DNA of 64,000 bases from the NCBI GenBank assembly GCA_900545175.1, contig UQYF01000002.1, positions 1-64,000 on the forward strand. Reading direction: 5' to 3'. The notes under the pieces were generated by a model. That model saw nothing but the letters and a program-made list of their open reading frames with translations. It ran no database searches and was not told the origin of the DNA. The position numbers and the translations under genes were made by a program. The DNA is from an uncultured Eubacteriales bacterium (GTDB taxonomy: Bacteria > Bacillota > Clostridia > Lachnospirales > Lachnospiraceae). Positions 42,520-52,881 of the stretch are shown here, piece by piece; position 1 is the stretch's first letter, and every line of letters starts with the position of its first letter.

Positions 42520-43042
42520 TGGTTACAGTCCTCCTCTTTTTCGACTGCTCTACCTTCCGGGCTATAAAATAAATAAAAACATATGCCAAAAGGGTTATCA
42601 ACACAGTATATATAACCTCAGGTATTATGATTCTGGTAAGATAATATGACAGCCTGAGTTTATTCTGCAGTAGGAAATAGAAAACATAATATAAAAATTC
42701 GTACACAAAAGTGCTAAGTGCCACAAGACCCATTGGAAGGAAAAGCTCTTCTTTTACATAATCCTTATAAAAGAAGCCGTTTAATGCTCCCGCATACATA
42801 TAGACAAGCGCTGTAAATCCTACTCTTCCGCCAGCCATCAAGTCTAGCAGAAGTCCGGCAAAAAATCCTTCTGCAAGTCCCATGCGCTCTCCCATCGTAA
42901 ATCCGGTAATGCATGTCAACATAAGCAGCAGATTAGGCTTAATCCCGGCAATCTCAAGATACGCAAAAGCACTGACCTGCAAAACATATGTAATTAAAAT
43001 TGAAAAGATACAATATAATACTTTTTTTAAGCCAATCTTCAT
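42512..43042 (-). CDS. mreD: Rod-shape protein MreD
   Basis: 176 residues with about five to six membrane segments. KPNLLLMLTCITGFTMGERMGLAEGFFAGLLLDLMAGGRVGFTAL is the MreD pattern. Located between mreC and PBP2. Confidence 0.9.
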   Translation of the reverse strand: MKIGLKKVLYCIFSILITYVLQVSAFAYLEIAGIKPNLLLMLTCITGFTMGERMGLAEGFFAGLLLDLMAGGRVGFTALVYMYAGALNGFFYKDYVKEELFLPMGLVALSTFVYEFLYYVFYFLLQNKLRLSYYLTRIIIPEVIYTVLITLLAYVFIYFIARKVEQSKKRRTVTSA

Positions 43043-43067
43043 TTCTTTACAAATTCACCCTTTGAAT

Positions 43068-43910
43068 TTATTTTTCCTTCAACTGCATTATCACAAGAAC
43101 CTCCGTGAGTCTCTCAAAATCAACCGCTGGAACTAAATACCCTGACTGTGTAAGACTGTTAGCATCCTCAGTAATGTTCTTCACATATCCGATAAGTATA
43201 CCTTGAATATATTTATCGCTTATATTGGATGTGACAATCATATCACCATCAGATACCTCCACATCCTTTCGGAGATATTCAAGGTGGACATAACCGCTGT
43301 CCATAAGCTCTAAATCGCCTCGTATATTACATGTGTCAGATGATGTGACAAGCATTCCTGTAACATTGCTGCTTCCATCTATAATGCTTCTTACTGTCGC
43401 GGTGTTATCCGTCACTCCGGTAACTATACCAACAAGCCCGTTTCCGCATATGACATTCATATCTACAAGTATTCCGTCCTTGCTGCCCTTATCTATAGTG
43501 AATGTAGAAAACCAGTTTCCTGAGCTTTTACCTATGACTCGTGCAGCAAGCTTTTCATATCCCGGTATCTTATTATCAAGTGCGTATAGCTCTCTAAGAT
43601 TATTCAGTTCTATCTGATCCTGTACAAGAACCAGATTTTTTTCCTTGATATCATCAAGCTCTGCTCTTAACTCCTCATTCTGGGTTCTCAGCTCATCAAT
43701 GGTTGCAAAGTAGTCTGCCCTGTCGGTAAGCCAGAGTCCCATTCCGTTAATTCCCTTCTGAAGCGGTCCAATCACATATGATAAAGCATTCTGCACCGGC
43801 GAGGTGAGCTTATCCGTAAAAAAGGATACTGCAATCAGGGCAAGACATAACACGGTAAGTACTGTAAGCATAAATTTTTGTGAAACATGTAATTGCGGTT
43901 TCTTATCCAT
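43068..43910 (-). CDS. mreC: Rod-shape protein MreC
   Basis: 280 residues after GAGGAG. One membrane segment (about 13-31), a coiled coil (about 70-105: IDELRTQNEELRAELDDIKEKN) and the beta-barrel domain (VIGKSSGNWFSTFTIDKGSKDGI, GLVGIVTGVTDNTATVRSI, VTSNISDKYIQGILIGYV). Scaffold linking MreB inside with PBP2/RodA outside. Confidence 0.95.
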   Translation of the reverse strand: MDKKPQLHVSQKFMLTVLTVLCLALIAVSFFTDKLTSPVQNALSYVIGPLQKGINGMGLWLTDRADYFATIDELRTQNEELRAELDDIKEKNLVLVQDQIELNNLRELYALDNKIPGYEKLAARVIGKSSGNWFSTFTIDKGSKDGILVDMNVICGNGLVGIVTGVTDNTATVRSIIDGSSNVTGMLVTSSDTCNIRGDLELMDSGYVHLEYLRKDVEVSDGDMIVTSNISDKYIQGILIGYVKNITEDANSLTQSGYLVPAVDFERLTEVLVIMQLKEK

Positions 43911-43924
43911 AATACTCCTCTTTT

Positions 43925-44944
43925 TTATTCATATACCTTTTCTTTAGGGATAGACGCAATCTCCGTATATGCCGGATCCTCAATTATTGCCTTTATACCC
44001 CTTACTACACTCTTAGCAGGGTCATCCGAAATTACTACGTTCAAATCAGTTTCACTATTGATAAGATCCGCAAGATGTCTTATACCTGACGAGCCTCCTG
44101 TGAGATGTATGCCTGTATCGATAATGTCGGAAGCAAGCTCCGGCGGAGTTCTCTCAAGTATCATCTTTATTGAATCAACTATAGAATGTATAAAGTCAAT
44201 CAGGCATTCATAGATAACAGTTGATGAAATTCTTTTTGCCATAGGCAGTCCTGTGACAAGGTCTCTTCCGTACACACTTACAAACTGCTCATCAACAGGT
44301 GTTGCACTTCCAAGCTGAATCTTGATATATTCGGCAGTCTTTGCTCCTATTACAAGATTGTATTTCTTCCTTACTGCACCGATAATCTGCTCATCAAGCT
44401 TGTTTCCGCCAAACTTTACGGCACGGCTTATTACTATTCCGCCAAGACTCATGACGGAAATTTCAGTTGTGTCAGCACCGATATTGACAACCATAACTCC
44501 CTTAGCACCGTTTACATCGACACCTGAGCCTACAGCATCGGCAACAGGCTTATTGATGACCATAACCTTTCTTGCCTTTATCTTAGAATCTCTTATAAGC
44601 TCTAAAAATGCTCTCTTCTCAACCTCTGTTATCTCTGTAGGTATAGCAATATAATAATCAGCCGGCATAATCTTGCCGCCCTTGCTAAGCTTCTTTATAA
44701 ACTCCGTCACAAGTATCTGCATATTGGCAAAGTCAGCAATAACTCCGTATTTTACAGGAAAAGTAACCTGAATTGATGCCGGAGCCTTCTCATGCATATC
44801 ATATGCCTCATCGCCAACTGCAAATACTTCCTTTTTATTTGCTATTGCAATTATATTTTTCTCGTTGAGAATCTCATCTCTCTCACTGCAATAAATTTTA
44901 ATGTTGCTGGTACCTATATCAAGGCCAAAAATGCTTCTAGCCAT
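43925..44944 (-). CDS. mreB: Rod-shape actin MreB
   Basis: 339 residues from the ATG after TGGAGG; a longer frame start is not supported. FGLDIGTSNIKIY (phosphate 1), VVNIGADTTEISVMSLGGIV (phosphate 2) and HLTGGSSGIRHLADLI (adenosine) are the actin-fold motifs. The initial phosphate loop is more divergent than in standard MreB (DLGTAN), so Mbl/MreBH-type naming is possible. First gene of the mre cluster. Confidence 0.93.
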   Translation of the reverse strand: MARSIFGLDIGTSNIKIYCSERDEILNEKNIIAIANKKEVFAVGDEAYDMHEKAPASIQVTFPVKYGVIADFANMQILVTEFIKKLSKGGKIMPADYYIAIPTEITEVEKRAFLELIRDSKIKARKVMVINKPVADAVGSGVDVNGAKGVMVVNIGADTTEISVMSLGGIVISRAVKFGGNKLDEQIIGAVRKKYNLVIGAKTAEYIKIQLGSATPVDEQFVSVYGRDLVTGLPMAKRISSTVIYECLIDFIHSIVDSIKMILERTPPELASDIIDTGIHLTGGSSGIRHLADLINSETDLNVVISDDPAKSVVRGIKAIIEDPAYTEIASIPKEKVYE

Positions 44945-44978
44945 ACCTGTCCTCCATTTTCTGCGCATATGCGCCTTT

Positions 44979-45671
44979 TTATATCAGCCCGCTGTCATTC
45001 ATACTGATATATGTATTATCACCAATAATTATGTGGTCAATCAGTGAAATTCCAATTAAATCGGCTGCATTCTTTATTCTCTTTGTCGATACAATGTCAT
45101 CACGGCTTGGTGTCGGATCCCCTGTCGGATGGTTATGTACCAGAATAAATCCTGTGCAGTCCTTTAAAAGTGCCTCCCTGCATATCTCTCTCGGAGACAT
45201 GATTGTACTATTTGCAGTACCTATGCTCATAATCTTTTCATGAACGAGCAGACATTTAGTGTCAAGCAGCAGAAGTCTTAGCTGTTCCTGCTCTAAATGA
45301 CGCATATCCTCCATGAGATAATCGACAACATTTACTGCCGAATCAAAACATGGTCTTTGTGCTCTGCGCCTGCTTGCCATCCGCCTCGAAAGTTCACATA
45401 TAGACTTTAGCTGCACCGCTTTGACTTTACCTATTCCCGGCAGTTTAGAAAGCTCTTTTACTGAAAGCTTCTGTAATCCGACAATGCCCTGACCATTCAT
45501 ATGTCTGACAAGAGCCGCTGCCGCATCCATACAACTGTAATTTTTCGTGCCGCTTCTTATGATTATCGCAAGCAATTCTTCATCACTCAGGCTCTCAAAG
45601 CCATATGTCGCACTCTTTTCATAAGGAAGCATGATTTCATAGTTCTCATTTAGCTGCTTATCTGATTCCAT
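44979..45671 (-). CDS. radC: RadC/JAB-domain protein
   Basis: 230 residues from the ATG after TGGAGG. A helix-hairpin-helix region (SVKELSKLPGIGKVKAVQLKSI, about 70-91) precedes the JAB metalloprotease-like domain with HNHPTGDPTPSRDD (179-192). Despite its name a repair role is doubtful; function remains open. Located between ynbB and mreB, its usual place in Firmicutes. Confidence 0.95.
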   Translation of the reverse strand: MESDKQLNENYEIMLPYEKSATYGFESLSDEELLAIIIRSGTKNYSCMDAAAALVRHMNGQGIVGLQKLSVKELSKLPGIGKVKAVQLKSICELSRRMASRRRAQRPCFDSAVNVVDYLMEDMRHLEQEQLRLLLLDTKCLLVHEKIMSIGTANSTIMSPREICREALLKDCTGFILVHNHPTGDPTPSRDDIVSTKRIKNAADLIGISLIDHIIIGDNTYISMNDSGLI

Positions 45672-45713
45672 ATTTACCTCCAAGCGGTAAAATGGTATCC
45701 CCACATGACAAAT

Positions 45714-47018
45714 TTAGCACAAATCGGAAATTTTTACAATTCCTTTATCGACAAGCTGCTGAAGGCTCTTCAATATTCCAAAGCGGGCGTGATTCCATGT
45801 AAGACCTCCCTGAAAGAAAGCAGTATAAGGCTCACGAAGCGGTCCGTCAGCGCTAAGCTCTATAGAAGCTCCTGAGATAAATGCTCCCGCTGCCATGATT
45901 ACCTGCGAATCATATCCCGGCATATCCCAAGGCTCAGGTACTGCAAAGCTGTCAACAGGTGCTGCTGCCTGAATTCCCTCGCAGAAAGCGATAAGTCCAT
46001 CTGCTGTTCCCATCTCAACAGCCTGAATTATATCAAAACGTTCTTCCTTTCCGTCGGGAATAACTTTATAACCGAGATTTTCATAGAGATTCGCAGCGTA
46101 TATAGCCCCCTTTAACGCTCCTGCCGTGACAGTCGGTGCAAGGAAAAATCCCTGATAAAATGCCTGATTTACGCCAAGCGTCGCACCTAATTCTTTTCCG
46201 AGTCCGGGAGCTGTAAGGCGGTATGCAGCCTGATTTACATATTCTTCCTTGCCTGCAATGTATCCTCCGATAGGTGCAAGTCCGCCGCCCGGATTTTTGA
46301 TAAGGGAACCTACGACCATATCCGCACCTACATCTGACGGCTCAATAGTCTCAACAAATTCTCCGTAGCAGTTATCTACCATACAGATAACCTCAGGCTT
46401 TATGCTCTTTATAAAGCTTATGAGCTGCCCTATTCTCTCGACAGAAAGAGTCGGCCTGCTGTCATAGCCCTTAGAACGCTGTATTGTGACAAGCTTTGTC
46501 TTTTCATTTATTGCAGCCTTAATTCCGTCAAAATCAAAGCTTCCGTCAGGCAGCAGGTCAACCTGTCTGTAGCTTATTCCATACTCTGCAAGAGAACCTG
46601 GACACTCTCTCATGCCTATTATTCCCTGAAGAGTATCATACGGCTTGCCTACAGGTGATAATAACTCGTCTCCCGGTCTTAAATTACCGGCAAGTGCGAT
46701 TGTAAGCGCATGTGTTCCGCATGTAATCTGTGGACGCACAAGTGCCGTCTGCGTATGGAATACATCCGCATAAACCTGTTCAAGTGTATCTCTTCCCATA
46801 TCCGTATAGCCATATCCTGTGCTTGAACCAAAATGAGCCTCACTCACATGGTTTTTCTGCATTGCCTTTAACACCTTAAGCTGGTTATACTCAGCTACTC
46901 TGTCTATCTTCTCAAAACGCTCCGTAAGCTTTTTCTCAGCACGCATTCCATAATCTAATACTTCGCTGCATATTCCCATCTCACGGTACATTTCATAAAT
47001 TTCATCTGTGATACTCAT
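45714..47018 (-). CDS. Methionine gamma-lyase family PLP protein (YnbB-like)
   Basis: 434 residues from the ATG after CAGGAGG. A fold-type I PLP enzyme: FGSSTGYGYTDMGRDTLEQVYADVF, RPQITCGTHALTIALAGNL, TIQRSKGYDSRPTLSVERIG (PLP lysine in QRSKGY), VDNCYGEFVE and GSLIKNPGGGLAP. Known as the aluminium-resistance/YnbB family, often beside miaA and lexA or hfq in Firmicutes. The natural substrate is not established. Confidence 0.9.
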   Translation of the reverse strand: MSITDEIYEMYREMGICSEVLDYGMRAEKKLTERFEKIDRVAEYNQLKVLKAMQKNHVSEAHFGSSTGYGYTDMGRDTLEQVYADVFHTQTALVRPQITCGTHALTIALAGNLRPGDELLSPVGKPYDTLQGIIGMRECPGSLAEYGISYRQVDLLPDGSFDFDGIKAAINEKTKLVTIQRSKGYDSRPTLSVERIGQLISFIKSIKPEVICMVDNCYGEFVETIEPSDVGADMVVGSLIKNPGGGLAPIGGYIAGKEEYVNQAAYRLTAPGLGKELGATLGVNQAFYQGFFLAPTVTAGALKGAIYAANLYENLGYKVIPDGKEERFDIIQAVEMGTADGLIAFCEGIQAAAPVDSFAVPEPWDMPGYDSQVIMAAGAFISGASIELSADGPLREPYTAFFQGGLTWNHARFGILKSLQQLVDKGIVKISDLC

Positions 47019-47110
47019 TTTTCTCCTCCTGCATACTGTAAGCATCGCTTACAAAACTGCCATCAATACGCAGCTTGAAAGTTTTACTTTCAAACTTATG
47101 TCTCATTCTG

Positions 47111-48052
47111 CTAAATAATCTGCTTATCCTTCAGTGCATTAAGCATATACTCAAAGGCCGCATCACGGCTGCCTAGTTTATCAAGCTCCACAAAATTGAC
47201 ATCCTTCTCACGCCTGAACCATGTAAGCTGGCGTTTTGCAAAATGTCTTGTATCTCGCTTAAGAATATATACCGCATTCTCAAGGCTTATCTCACCTGCA
47301 AGATATGCTGCTATCTCCTTATATCCAAGCCCTTGCATCGAGACGCTGTTTCTGTCGGCACCTTCCTTAAGAAGAGCCTTAACTTCATCTATAAGTCCAT
47401 CTTCTATCATCTTATCTATACGCTTATCAATGCGTTCATAGAGCACTGCCCTGTCATCATTAAGTACAAAGTACTCGAAGTTATACGGCGATGTGCGCTC
47501 ACGCTGCTTTTCGTTGTGTTCTGACATCCTTTTTCCGGTCTGCCTAAAGAATTCTATCGCACGAATTACCTTTTTAACATTATTTTCATGAACCTCCATA
47601 GCATAAGCCGGGTCAATCTCTTCAAGCATATCATGCATGTAGGATGTACCATTCTCTTCGTACAACCTGTTCAGCTCATCCCTGATGCCATCATTCTCAT
47701 CACCTTGTGCAAACTCAATATCATACAGAAGTGTCTGGATATAAAATCCTGTTCCTCCGACAATAATCGGTATATTGCCGCGATGCCATACTTCATTTGC
47801 AGCCTCAAGCGCATACTCTTTAAAAAGAAATGCGTTAAAGCTCTCTGTCGGTTCTAATATATCTATAAGATGATGCCGCACACCACACATCTCATCCGGT
47901 CTTATCTTCGCTGTACCGATATCCATACGCCTGTAAACCTGCATTGAATCAGCGCTTATTATCTCTCCGTTGACAGCCTTAGCAAGTCTTATGGACAAAT
48001 CTGTCTTGCCCACAGCTGTAGGTCCTGTCAGAATTATAATTTTATTCTTCAT
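47111..48052 (-). CDS. miaA: tRNA dimethylallyltransferase
   Basis: 313 residues. P-loop LTGPTAVGKTDLSI (9-22), SADSMQVYRRMDIGTAK, HHLIDILEPTESFNAFLF, IIVGGTGFYIQTLLY and TRHFAKRQLTWFRRE are the MiaA signature. It prenylates A37 of tRNAs reading UNN codons, the substrate later thiomethylated by MiaB encoded nearby. Confidence 0.97.
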   Translation of the reverse strand: MKNKIIILTGPTAVGKTDLSIRLAKAVNGEIISADSMQVYRRMDIGTAKIRPDEMCGVRHHLIDILEPTESFNAFLFKEYALEAANEVWHRGNIPIIVGGTGFYIQTLLYDIEFAQGDENDGIRDELNRLYEENGTSYMHDMLEEIDPAYAMEVHENNVKKVIRAIEFFRQTGKRMSEHNEKQRERTSPYNFEYFVLNDDRAVLYERIDKRIDKMIEDGLIDEVKALLKEGADRNSVSMQGLGYKEIAAYLAGEISLENAVYILKRDTRHFAKRQLTWFRREKDVNFVELDKLGSRDAAFEYMLNALKDKQII

Positions 48053-48076
48053 AAATTATACCTTTCAGCATCCAGC

Positions 48077-50071
48077 TCATACAATTCTTTTAAACTTCTT
48101 CTCCAGCTCATATTTTGATATTGATATCATCGTAGGTCTTCCATGCGGACAGTTGTATGGATTATCAAGAGTCATAAGCTCACTTACAAGTTCTCTCACT
48201 TCCGCAGGCTGCAAGCGGTTGTTTCCTTTTACTGCTGCCTTACATGCCATGGTTGCAATCCTTCCCTTTATTGTCTCGTTAGAAACCTTTCCCGGATTTT
48301 CCATAAGATCATCAATAATCTCCATAATCATATCCTTGCCGGATGCGCCATAAAGCTCTATAGGAACGGCACGAACCACATATTCATTGCCGCCAAAGCT
48401 CTCTATCTCAAATCCCATGTTGACTATTGTATCAAGACTATCTTTTAATACCTGCCCTGCCGCAAGTGTCAGAGTTATTATCTGCGGCGGCATAAGCTGC
48501 TGTGATGCAGGCTTTCCTTCACTTACGCGCTTCATAAAACGCTCATACAAAACCTTCTCATGAGCTGCGTGCTGATCCATTATGAACAGCTTCTGATCAA
48601 ATTCGATAAGCCAGTAAGTATCAAAAAGCTGACCTATAACCTTATGGTCAGCAAGATTTTTCTCATCGAGAAGCTTCTTGTCCTCCTCAAAAATGCTAAG
48701 CTGCGTCGGAACGGCTGCCGGAGCCGGCTCCATATTTTCCACCTTATTGTTTCCGGATGCAGAAAATGGCTGTGGCTTATATTCCGTCCTGTGTTCCTTT
48801 AAAATAGCTCCGCTCGCAGGAGGAATGCTGTTATATTTATTCTCTGCCGCAAAAGCCATTCTCCTTGTCTCAAACGGTTCGGGAATCTTATTTTCTTTTA
48901 CTTTTGCCGGCTGGTTCTCATGTATGGAAATACTCGGTTCGGCAGGTGCTGGCTGCGCGGCATTTTTTGTTTCGGGCTTGTTATCACGTTCAGGCTTATT
49001 ATCGCTTTCAGATATGGCAGGCGGTTTTTGCGTTTCTTCAACCGGCTTTTTCCTATCATCAAGCTTCACCTGTGGGATGACATCCCTATGCATTATGGCT
49101 TCATGCACTGCCTTATAGAGCTCCTTATATATCCTCTCACCGTCTGAAAATCGCAGTTCCATCTTAGTTGGGTGGACATTTATGTCTATGGTATCGGAGT
49201 CAATGTGAAAATGAAGGGAAGTAAAAGGATATTTCTTAGACATTGAATAGCCGGCATATGCATCCTCAATAGCCTTTGAAATAATACTGCTCTTAATATA
49301 ACGTCCATTTATATAATAATTCTCAAGTGCCCTGTTTCCTCTGTTCATGGCAGGCCTGCCTATAAATCCATCAACCTTGAACAAATCACATTCATATTCA
49401 AGTGGTATAAGTCCGGCCGTGATATCACGTCCGTATACTCCATATATGACATCCTTAAGCATTCCGTTTCCTGAAGTGTAGAGCTTGTTCTGCCCACCGC
49501 TTATAAATCTGAAGGATATTTCCGGGTGTGATAATGCAAGCTTTTCTACAAGGTCACTTATATAATTTCCCTCCGTCACTCCGGTCTTTAAAAACTTCCT
49601 GCGGGCAGGAGTATTATAAAAAAGATTTCTCACAAGAAAAGTCGTTCCATTAGGAGCACCTATCTCCTCAATGCTCTTTTCCCTGCCTCCGTCTATCAGG
49701 TACCTGCTTCCTGTGAGTCCATCGGACGTTTTGGTTATAAGCTCCACCTGTGAGACAGCTGCGATACTTGACAGAGCTTCACCTCTGAATCCAAGAGACG
49801 AGATTGTAAGCAGATCCTCAACCGACTTAATCTTACTTGTGGAATGGCGCAAAAATGCCAGCTGTATCTGATCCTTAGGAATTCCGCTTCCATTGTCGGT
49901 TATTCTGATAAATGAACAGCCACCGTCCTTTATCTCAATTGTGACGGCTGATGCACCTGCATCAATGGCATTTTCAACAAGCTCTTTGACTACCGAGGAA
50001 GGTCTTTCTATCACTTCTCCGGCCGCTATTTTATTGATTGTGCTCTGGTCTAATACTCTTATCTGCGCCAT
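48077..50071 (-). CDS. mutL: DNA mismatch repair protein MutL
   Basis: 664 residues from the ATG after AAAGGAAG. GHKL ATPase: IAAGEVIERPSSVVKELVENAIDAGA, ITDNGSGI, SLGFRGEALSSI and GTTFLVRNLFYNTPARRKFL. A Pro-rich linker (about 340-460) leads to the dimerisation domain, which carries DQHAAHEKVLYERF, ACKAAVKGNNRL and CPHGRPT, the nicking-endonuclease motifs lost in E. coli. So strand discrimination here should not need MutH. Confidence 0.96.
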   Translation of the reverse strand: MAQIRVLDQSTINKIAAGEVIERPSSVVKELVENAIDAGASAVTIEIKDGGCSFIRITDNGSGIPKDQIQLAFLRHSTSKIKSVEDLLTISSLGFRGEALSSIAAVSQVELITKTSDGLTGSRYLIDGGREKSIEEIGAPNGTTFLVRNLFYNTPARRKFLKTGVTEGNYISDLVEKLALSHPEISFRFISGGQNKLYTSGNGMLKDVIYGVYGRDITAGLIPLEYECDLFKVDGFIGRPAMNRGNRALENYYINGRYIKSSIISKAIEDAYAGYSMSKKYPFTSLHFHIDSDTIDINVHPTKMELRFSDGERIYKELYKAVHEAIMHRDVIPQVKLDDRKKPVEETQKPPAISESDNKPERDNKPETKNAAQPAPAEPSISIHENQPAKVKENKIPEPFETRRMAFAAENKYNSIPPASGAILKEHRTEYKPQPFSASGNNKVENMEPAPAAVPTQLSIFEEDKKLLDEKNLADHKVIGQLFDTYWLIEFDQKLFIMDQHAAHEKVLYERFMKRVSEGKPASQQLMPPQIITLTLAAGQVLKDSLDTIVNMGFEIESFGGNEYVVRAVPIELYGASGKDMIMEIIDDLMENPGKVSNETIKGRIATMACKAAVKGNNRLQPAEVRELVSELMTLDNPYNCPHGRPTMISISKYELEKKFKRIV

Positions 50072-50128
50072 ATTCTTCCTTTCTGTCAAGCTAAGAAAAA
50101 GCTCTTATCATCTTAATCTGTACCAAAA

Positions 50129-52789
50129 TTAACAGCTCCACCTGTTCTTCACCTTATTCTGAAGCTTATACAATGTGTTAAGAGCCTCTATAGGCGTCAG
50201 ATTGCCAAGGTCAATATTTTTTAACTCTTCTATGATATCGTCATCCTTTACGGCATCAAACAAGGTCATCTGTTCAAGGTCAACATCATCCGGCTTTTGC
50301 AGTTTTTTCTTTGCCTTTGCACTGCCGGCTCCAAGCTTGGCGATTTCCTTCGCTTTTGCTGATATATCTGCATCAACAAGGTCTGCCAAAATTTCCTTTG
50401 CGCGGTTTATGACGCTGTCCGGCACACCTGCAAGCTTCGCAACCTGGATACCATAGCTCTTATCTGCTCCTCCGGCAACGATTTTTCTGAGAAAAACAAT
50501 GTCATCGCCCTGTTCCTTGACAGCTATGCAGTAATTGTTGACCGAATCAATAGTGCCTTCAAGCTCGGTGAGCTCATGATAATGCGTTGCAAACAAAGTC
50601 TTAGCTCCGAGAAGCTTAGGATTGCTTATATGCTCAACTACCGACCATGCAATGCTAAGTCCATCAAAGGTGCTTGTTCCGCGCCCTATCTCGTCTAACA
50701 CTAAGAGGCTGTTAGATGTCGCATTCCTCAATATATTGGCAACTTCATTCATCTCAACCATAAATGTACTCTGTCCGCTTGCAAGGTCATCAGATGCTCC
50801 AACTCGCGTAAATATCCTGTCAACAAGCCCTATATCGGCTGATTTTGCCGGAACAAACGAGCCAATCTGAGCCATCAGCACGATAAGAGCCGCCTGCCTC
50901 ATATAGGTGGACTTACCTGCCATATTCGGTCCTGTTATTATTGACACTCTCTTTTTGTTGTTATCTAGATATGTATCATTCGGGATAAACATATTGTTGG
51001 ATATCATTCTCTCTACAACAGGGTGTCTTCCGTCCTTGATATCGATAACTCCCTTGCTGTTAATCTTCGGACACACATAGTCATTCTGATCAGCAACAGC
51101 TGCAAGGGATGCAAAAACGTCAAGCTGTGCAACAGCACCCGCAGTCTTCTGTATCCTTACAACCTCACCTGATATCTTCTCTCTCACATCCGCAAACACA
51201 TCATATTCAAGTGAGAAAAGCTTGTCCTCAGCATTTAATATGATATCCTCTAATTCCTTAAGCTTAGGCGTGGAATATCTTTCCGCATTTGTGAGTGTCT
51301 GCTTTCTTATATAGTCTTCCGGAACACTTCCCTTGAAGGAATTCGGTACCTCTATATAATAACCGAAAACTTTGTTATACTTGATTCTTAGGTTCTTTAT
51401 TCCTGTCCGTTCACGCTCATCCGCTTCAAGCTGTGCAAGCCAGCTCTTTCCCTCCGTCTTGGCAGTCCTTAACTTGTCTATCTCTTCATTGAAGCCTTCC
51501 TTTATAAGTCCGCCATCCTTTATTGCAATCGGAGGCTCATCCACTATTGCCCTTTCAATTAGTGAGCACACATCTTCAAGCTCATCAATCTCGTCATGTA
51601 ATTCATGTAAAAGAGGCACATTGCACTCTCTTATAAGATATTTTATATGAGGAAGCATGGAGAGTGAACTTTTAAGGGCAATCATATCTCTCGGATTTGC
51701 AGACTTAGTGCTTATTCTTCCTATAAGTCGTTCAAGGTCATACACAGGATTTAGATATTCTCTTAACTCTTCCCTTGTTATGACATCATTCTTAAGATAT
51801 GCTACTACCTCCTGACGGCGCACAATATCCTCTGCCACTACAAGCGGCTGCTCTATCATCTGTCTTAGTTTTCTTGCTCCCATCGCTGTCTTGGTCTTAT
51901 CAAGCACCCATAAGAGTGAACCCTTTTTCTGCTTTTCGCGCAGTGTCTCCGTAAGCTCAAGATTGCGTCTTGTGGAACTGTCAACAATCATATACTTTCC
52001 TACAGCATACGGAGTAATATGTGTAAGATGCGGAAGTGAGCTTTTCTGTGTCTCATAAAGATATTGCAGAAGGGCTCCTGCTGCTACAGAGCCTATGGAA
52101 TAATCCGAAAGTCCAAGACCTGTCATGTCTGCTGCCTTAAAATGTTCAAGCAGCAGCCGCCTTGAGAGCTCATCATCAAAGTAATACGGCTCTAAGGCTG
52201 AAACTGTAATGTTAAGTCTGTCTTTCACAGCATCAAGCGATATTCCGCTCATCATAAATGCTTCATTGCATATTATCTCCGATGGCGAGAACTTATTAAT
52301 CTCATCAAAAAGCTCCCTTGATGAGCGAACCTCTGTTACCAGGTATTCCCCTGTTGTGATATCTGAGACGGAGATTCCAAGCATGTTGCTCATATATACA
52401 ATACACATTATATAGTTATTTTTTCCTTCCTCTAACGCTGAAGGATTAAAATTAGTACCCGGCGTAACTATACGGATAACTTCTCTTTTTACAAGACCCT
52501 TTGCAAGCTTCGGATCTTCAACCTGCTCGCAGATTGCGACCTTATGTCCGTTAGCTACAAGCCTGTTTATATAATTTTCCGCTGCATGGTACGGAATGCC
52601 GCACATAGGAGCACGCTCCTCCTGTCCGCAGTCTTTGCCTGTAAGCGTAAGTTCTAGTTCTTTTGACACCATTACGGCATCCTCAAAGAACATCTCATAA
52701 AAATCTCCTAATCTGTAAAAAAGTACACAGTCCTTATACTGCTCCTTGGTTTCTAGGTACTTCTGCATCATAGGTGAATATGTTGGCAT
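50129..52789 (-). CDS. mutS: DNA mismatch repair protein MutS
   Basis: 886 residues from the ATG after TGGAG; four earlier codons are left out. Mismatch-reading FYE in YRLGDFYEMFFEDA (about 26-39), then GPNMAGKSTYMRQAALIVLMAQIGSFVPA (Walker A) and VLDEIGRGTSTFDGLSIAW (Walker B), FATHYHELTEL. Recognises mismatches and recruits MutL, encoded 57 bp downstream. Confidence 0.97.
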   Translation of the reverse strand: MPTYSPMMQKYLETKEQYKDCVLFYRLGDFYEMFFEDAVMVSKELELTLTGKDCGQEERAPMCGIPYHAAENYINRLVANGHKVAICEQVEDPKLAKGLVKREVIRIVTPGTNFNPSALEEGKNNYIMCIVYMSNMLGISVSDITTGEYLVTEVRSSRELFDEINKFSPSEIICNEAFMMSGISLDAVKDRLNITVSALEPYYFDDELSRRLLLEHFKAADMTGLGLSDYSIGSVAAGALLQYLYETQKSSLPHLTHITPYAVGKYMIVDSSTRRNLELTETLREKQKKGSLLWVLDKTKTAMGARKLRQMIEQPLVVAEDIVRRQEVVAYLKNDVITREELREYLNPVYDLERLIGRISTKSANPRDMIALKSSLSMLPHIKYLIRECNVPLLHELHDEIDELEDVCSLIERAIVDEPPIAIKDGGLIKEGFNEEIDKLRTAKTEGKSWLAQLEADERERTGIKNLRIKYNKVFGYYIEVPNSFKGSVPEDYIRKQTLTNAERYSTPKLKELEDIILNAEDKLFSLEYDVFADVREKISGEVVRIQKTAGAVAQLDVFASLAAVADQNDYVCPKINSKGVIDIKDGRHPVVERMISNNMFIPNDTYLDNNKKRVSIITGPNMAGKSTYMRQAALIVLMAQIGSFVPAKSADIGLVDRIFTRVGASDDLASGQSTFMVEMNEVANILRNATSNSLLVLDEIGRGTSTFDGLSIAWSVVEHISNPKLLGAKTLFATHYHELTELEGTIDSVNNYCIAVKEQGDDIVFLRKIVAGGADKSYGIQVAKLAGVPDSVINRAKEILADLVDADISAKAKEIAKLGAGSAKAKKKLQKPDDVDLEQMTLFDAVKDDDIIEELKNIDLGNLTPIEALNTLYKLQNKVKNRWSC

Positions 52790-52881
52790 TTTTATCTCCA
52801 TTCCGTAGAAAAAGCGTATAGCTTATTTCATACTCGTTTCCTGTTTCTCTTTTTATAAAATATCTCTGAAAATCCGGCTTT

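Noticed and set aside
48678..49118. 146-codon plus-strand frame opposite mutL
   Set aside because: Lies over the low-complexity MutL linker; no ribosome-binding site or family resemblance.
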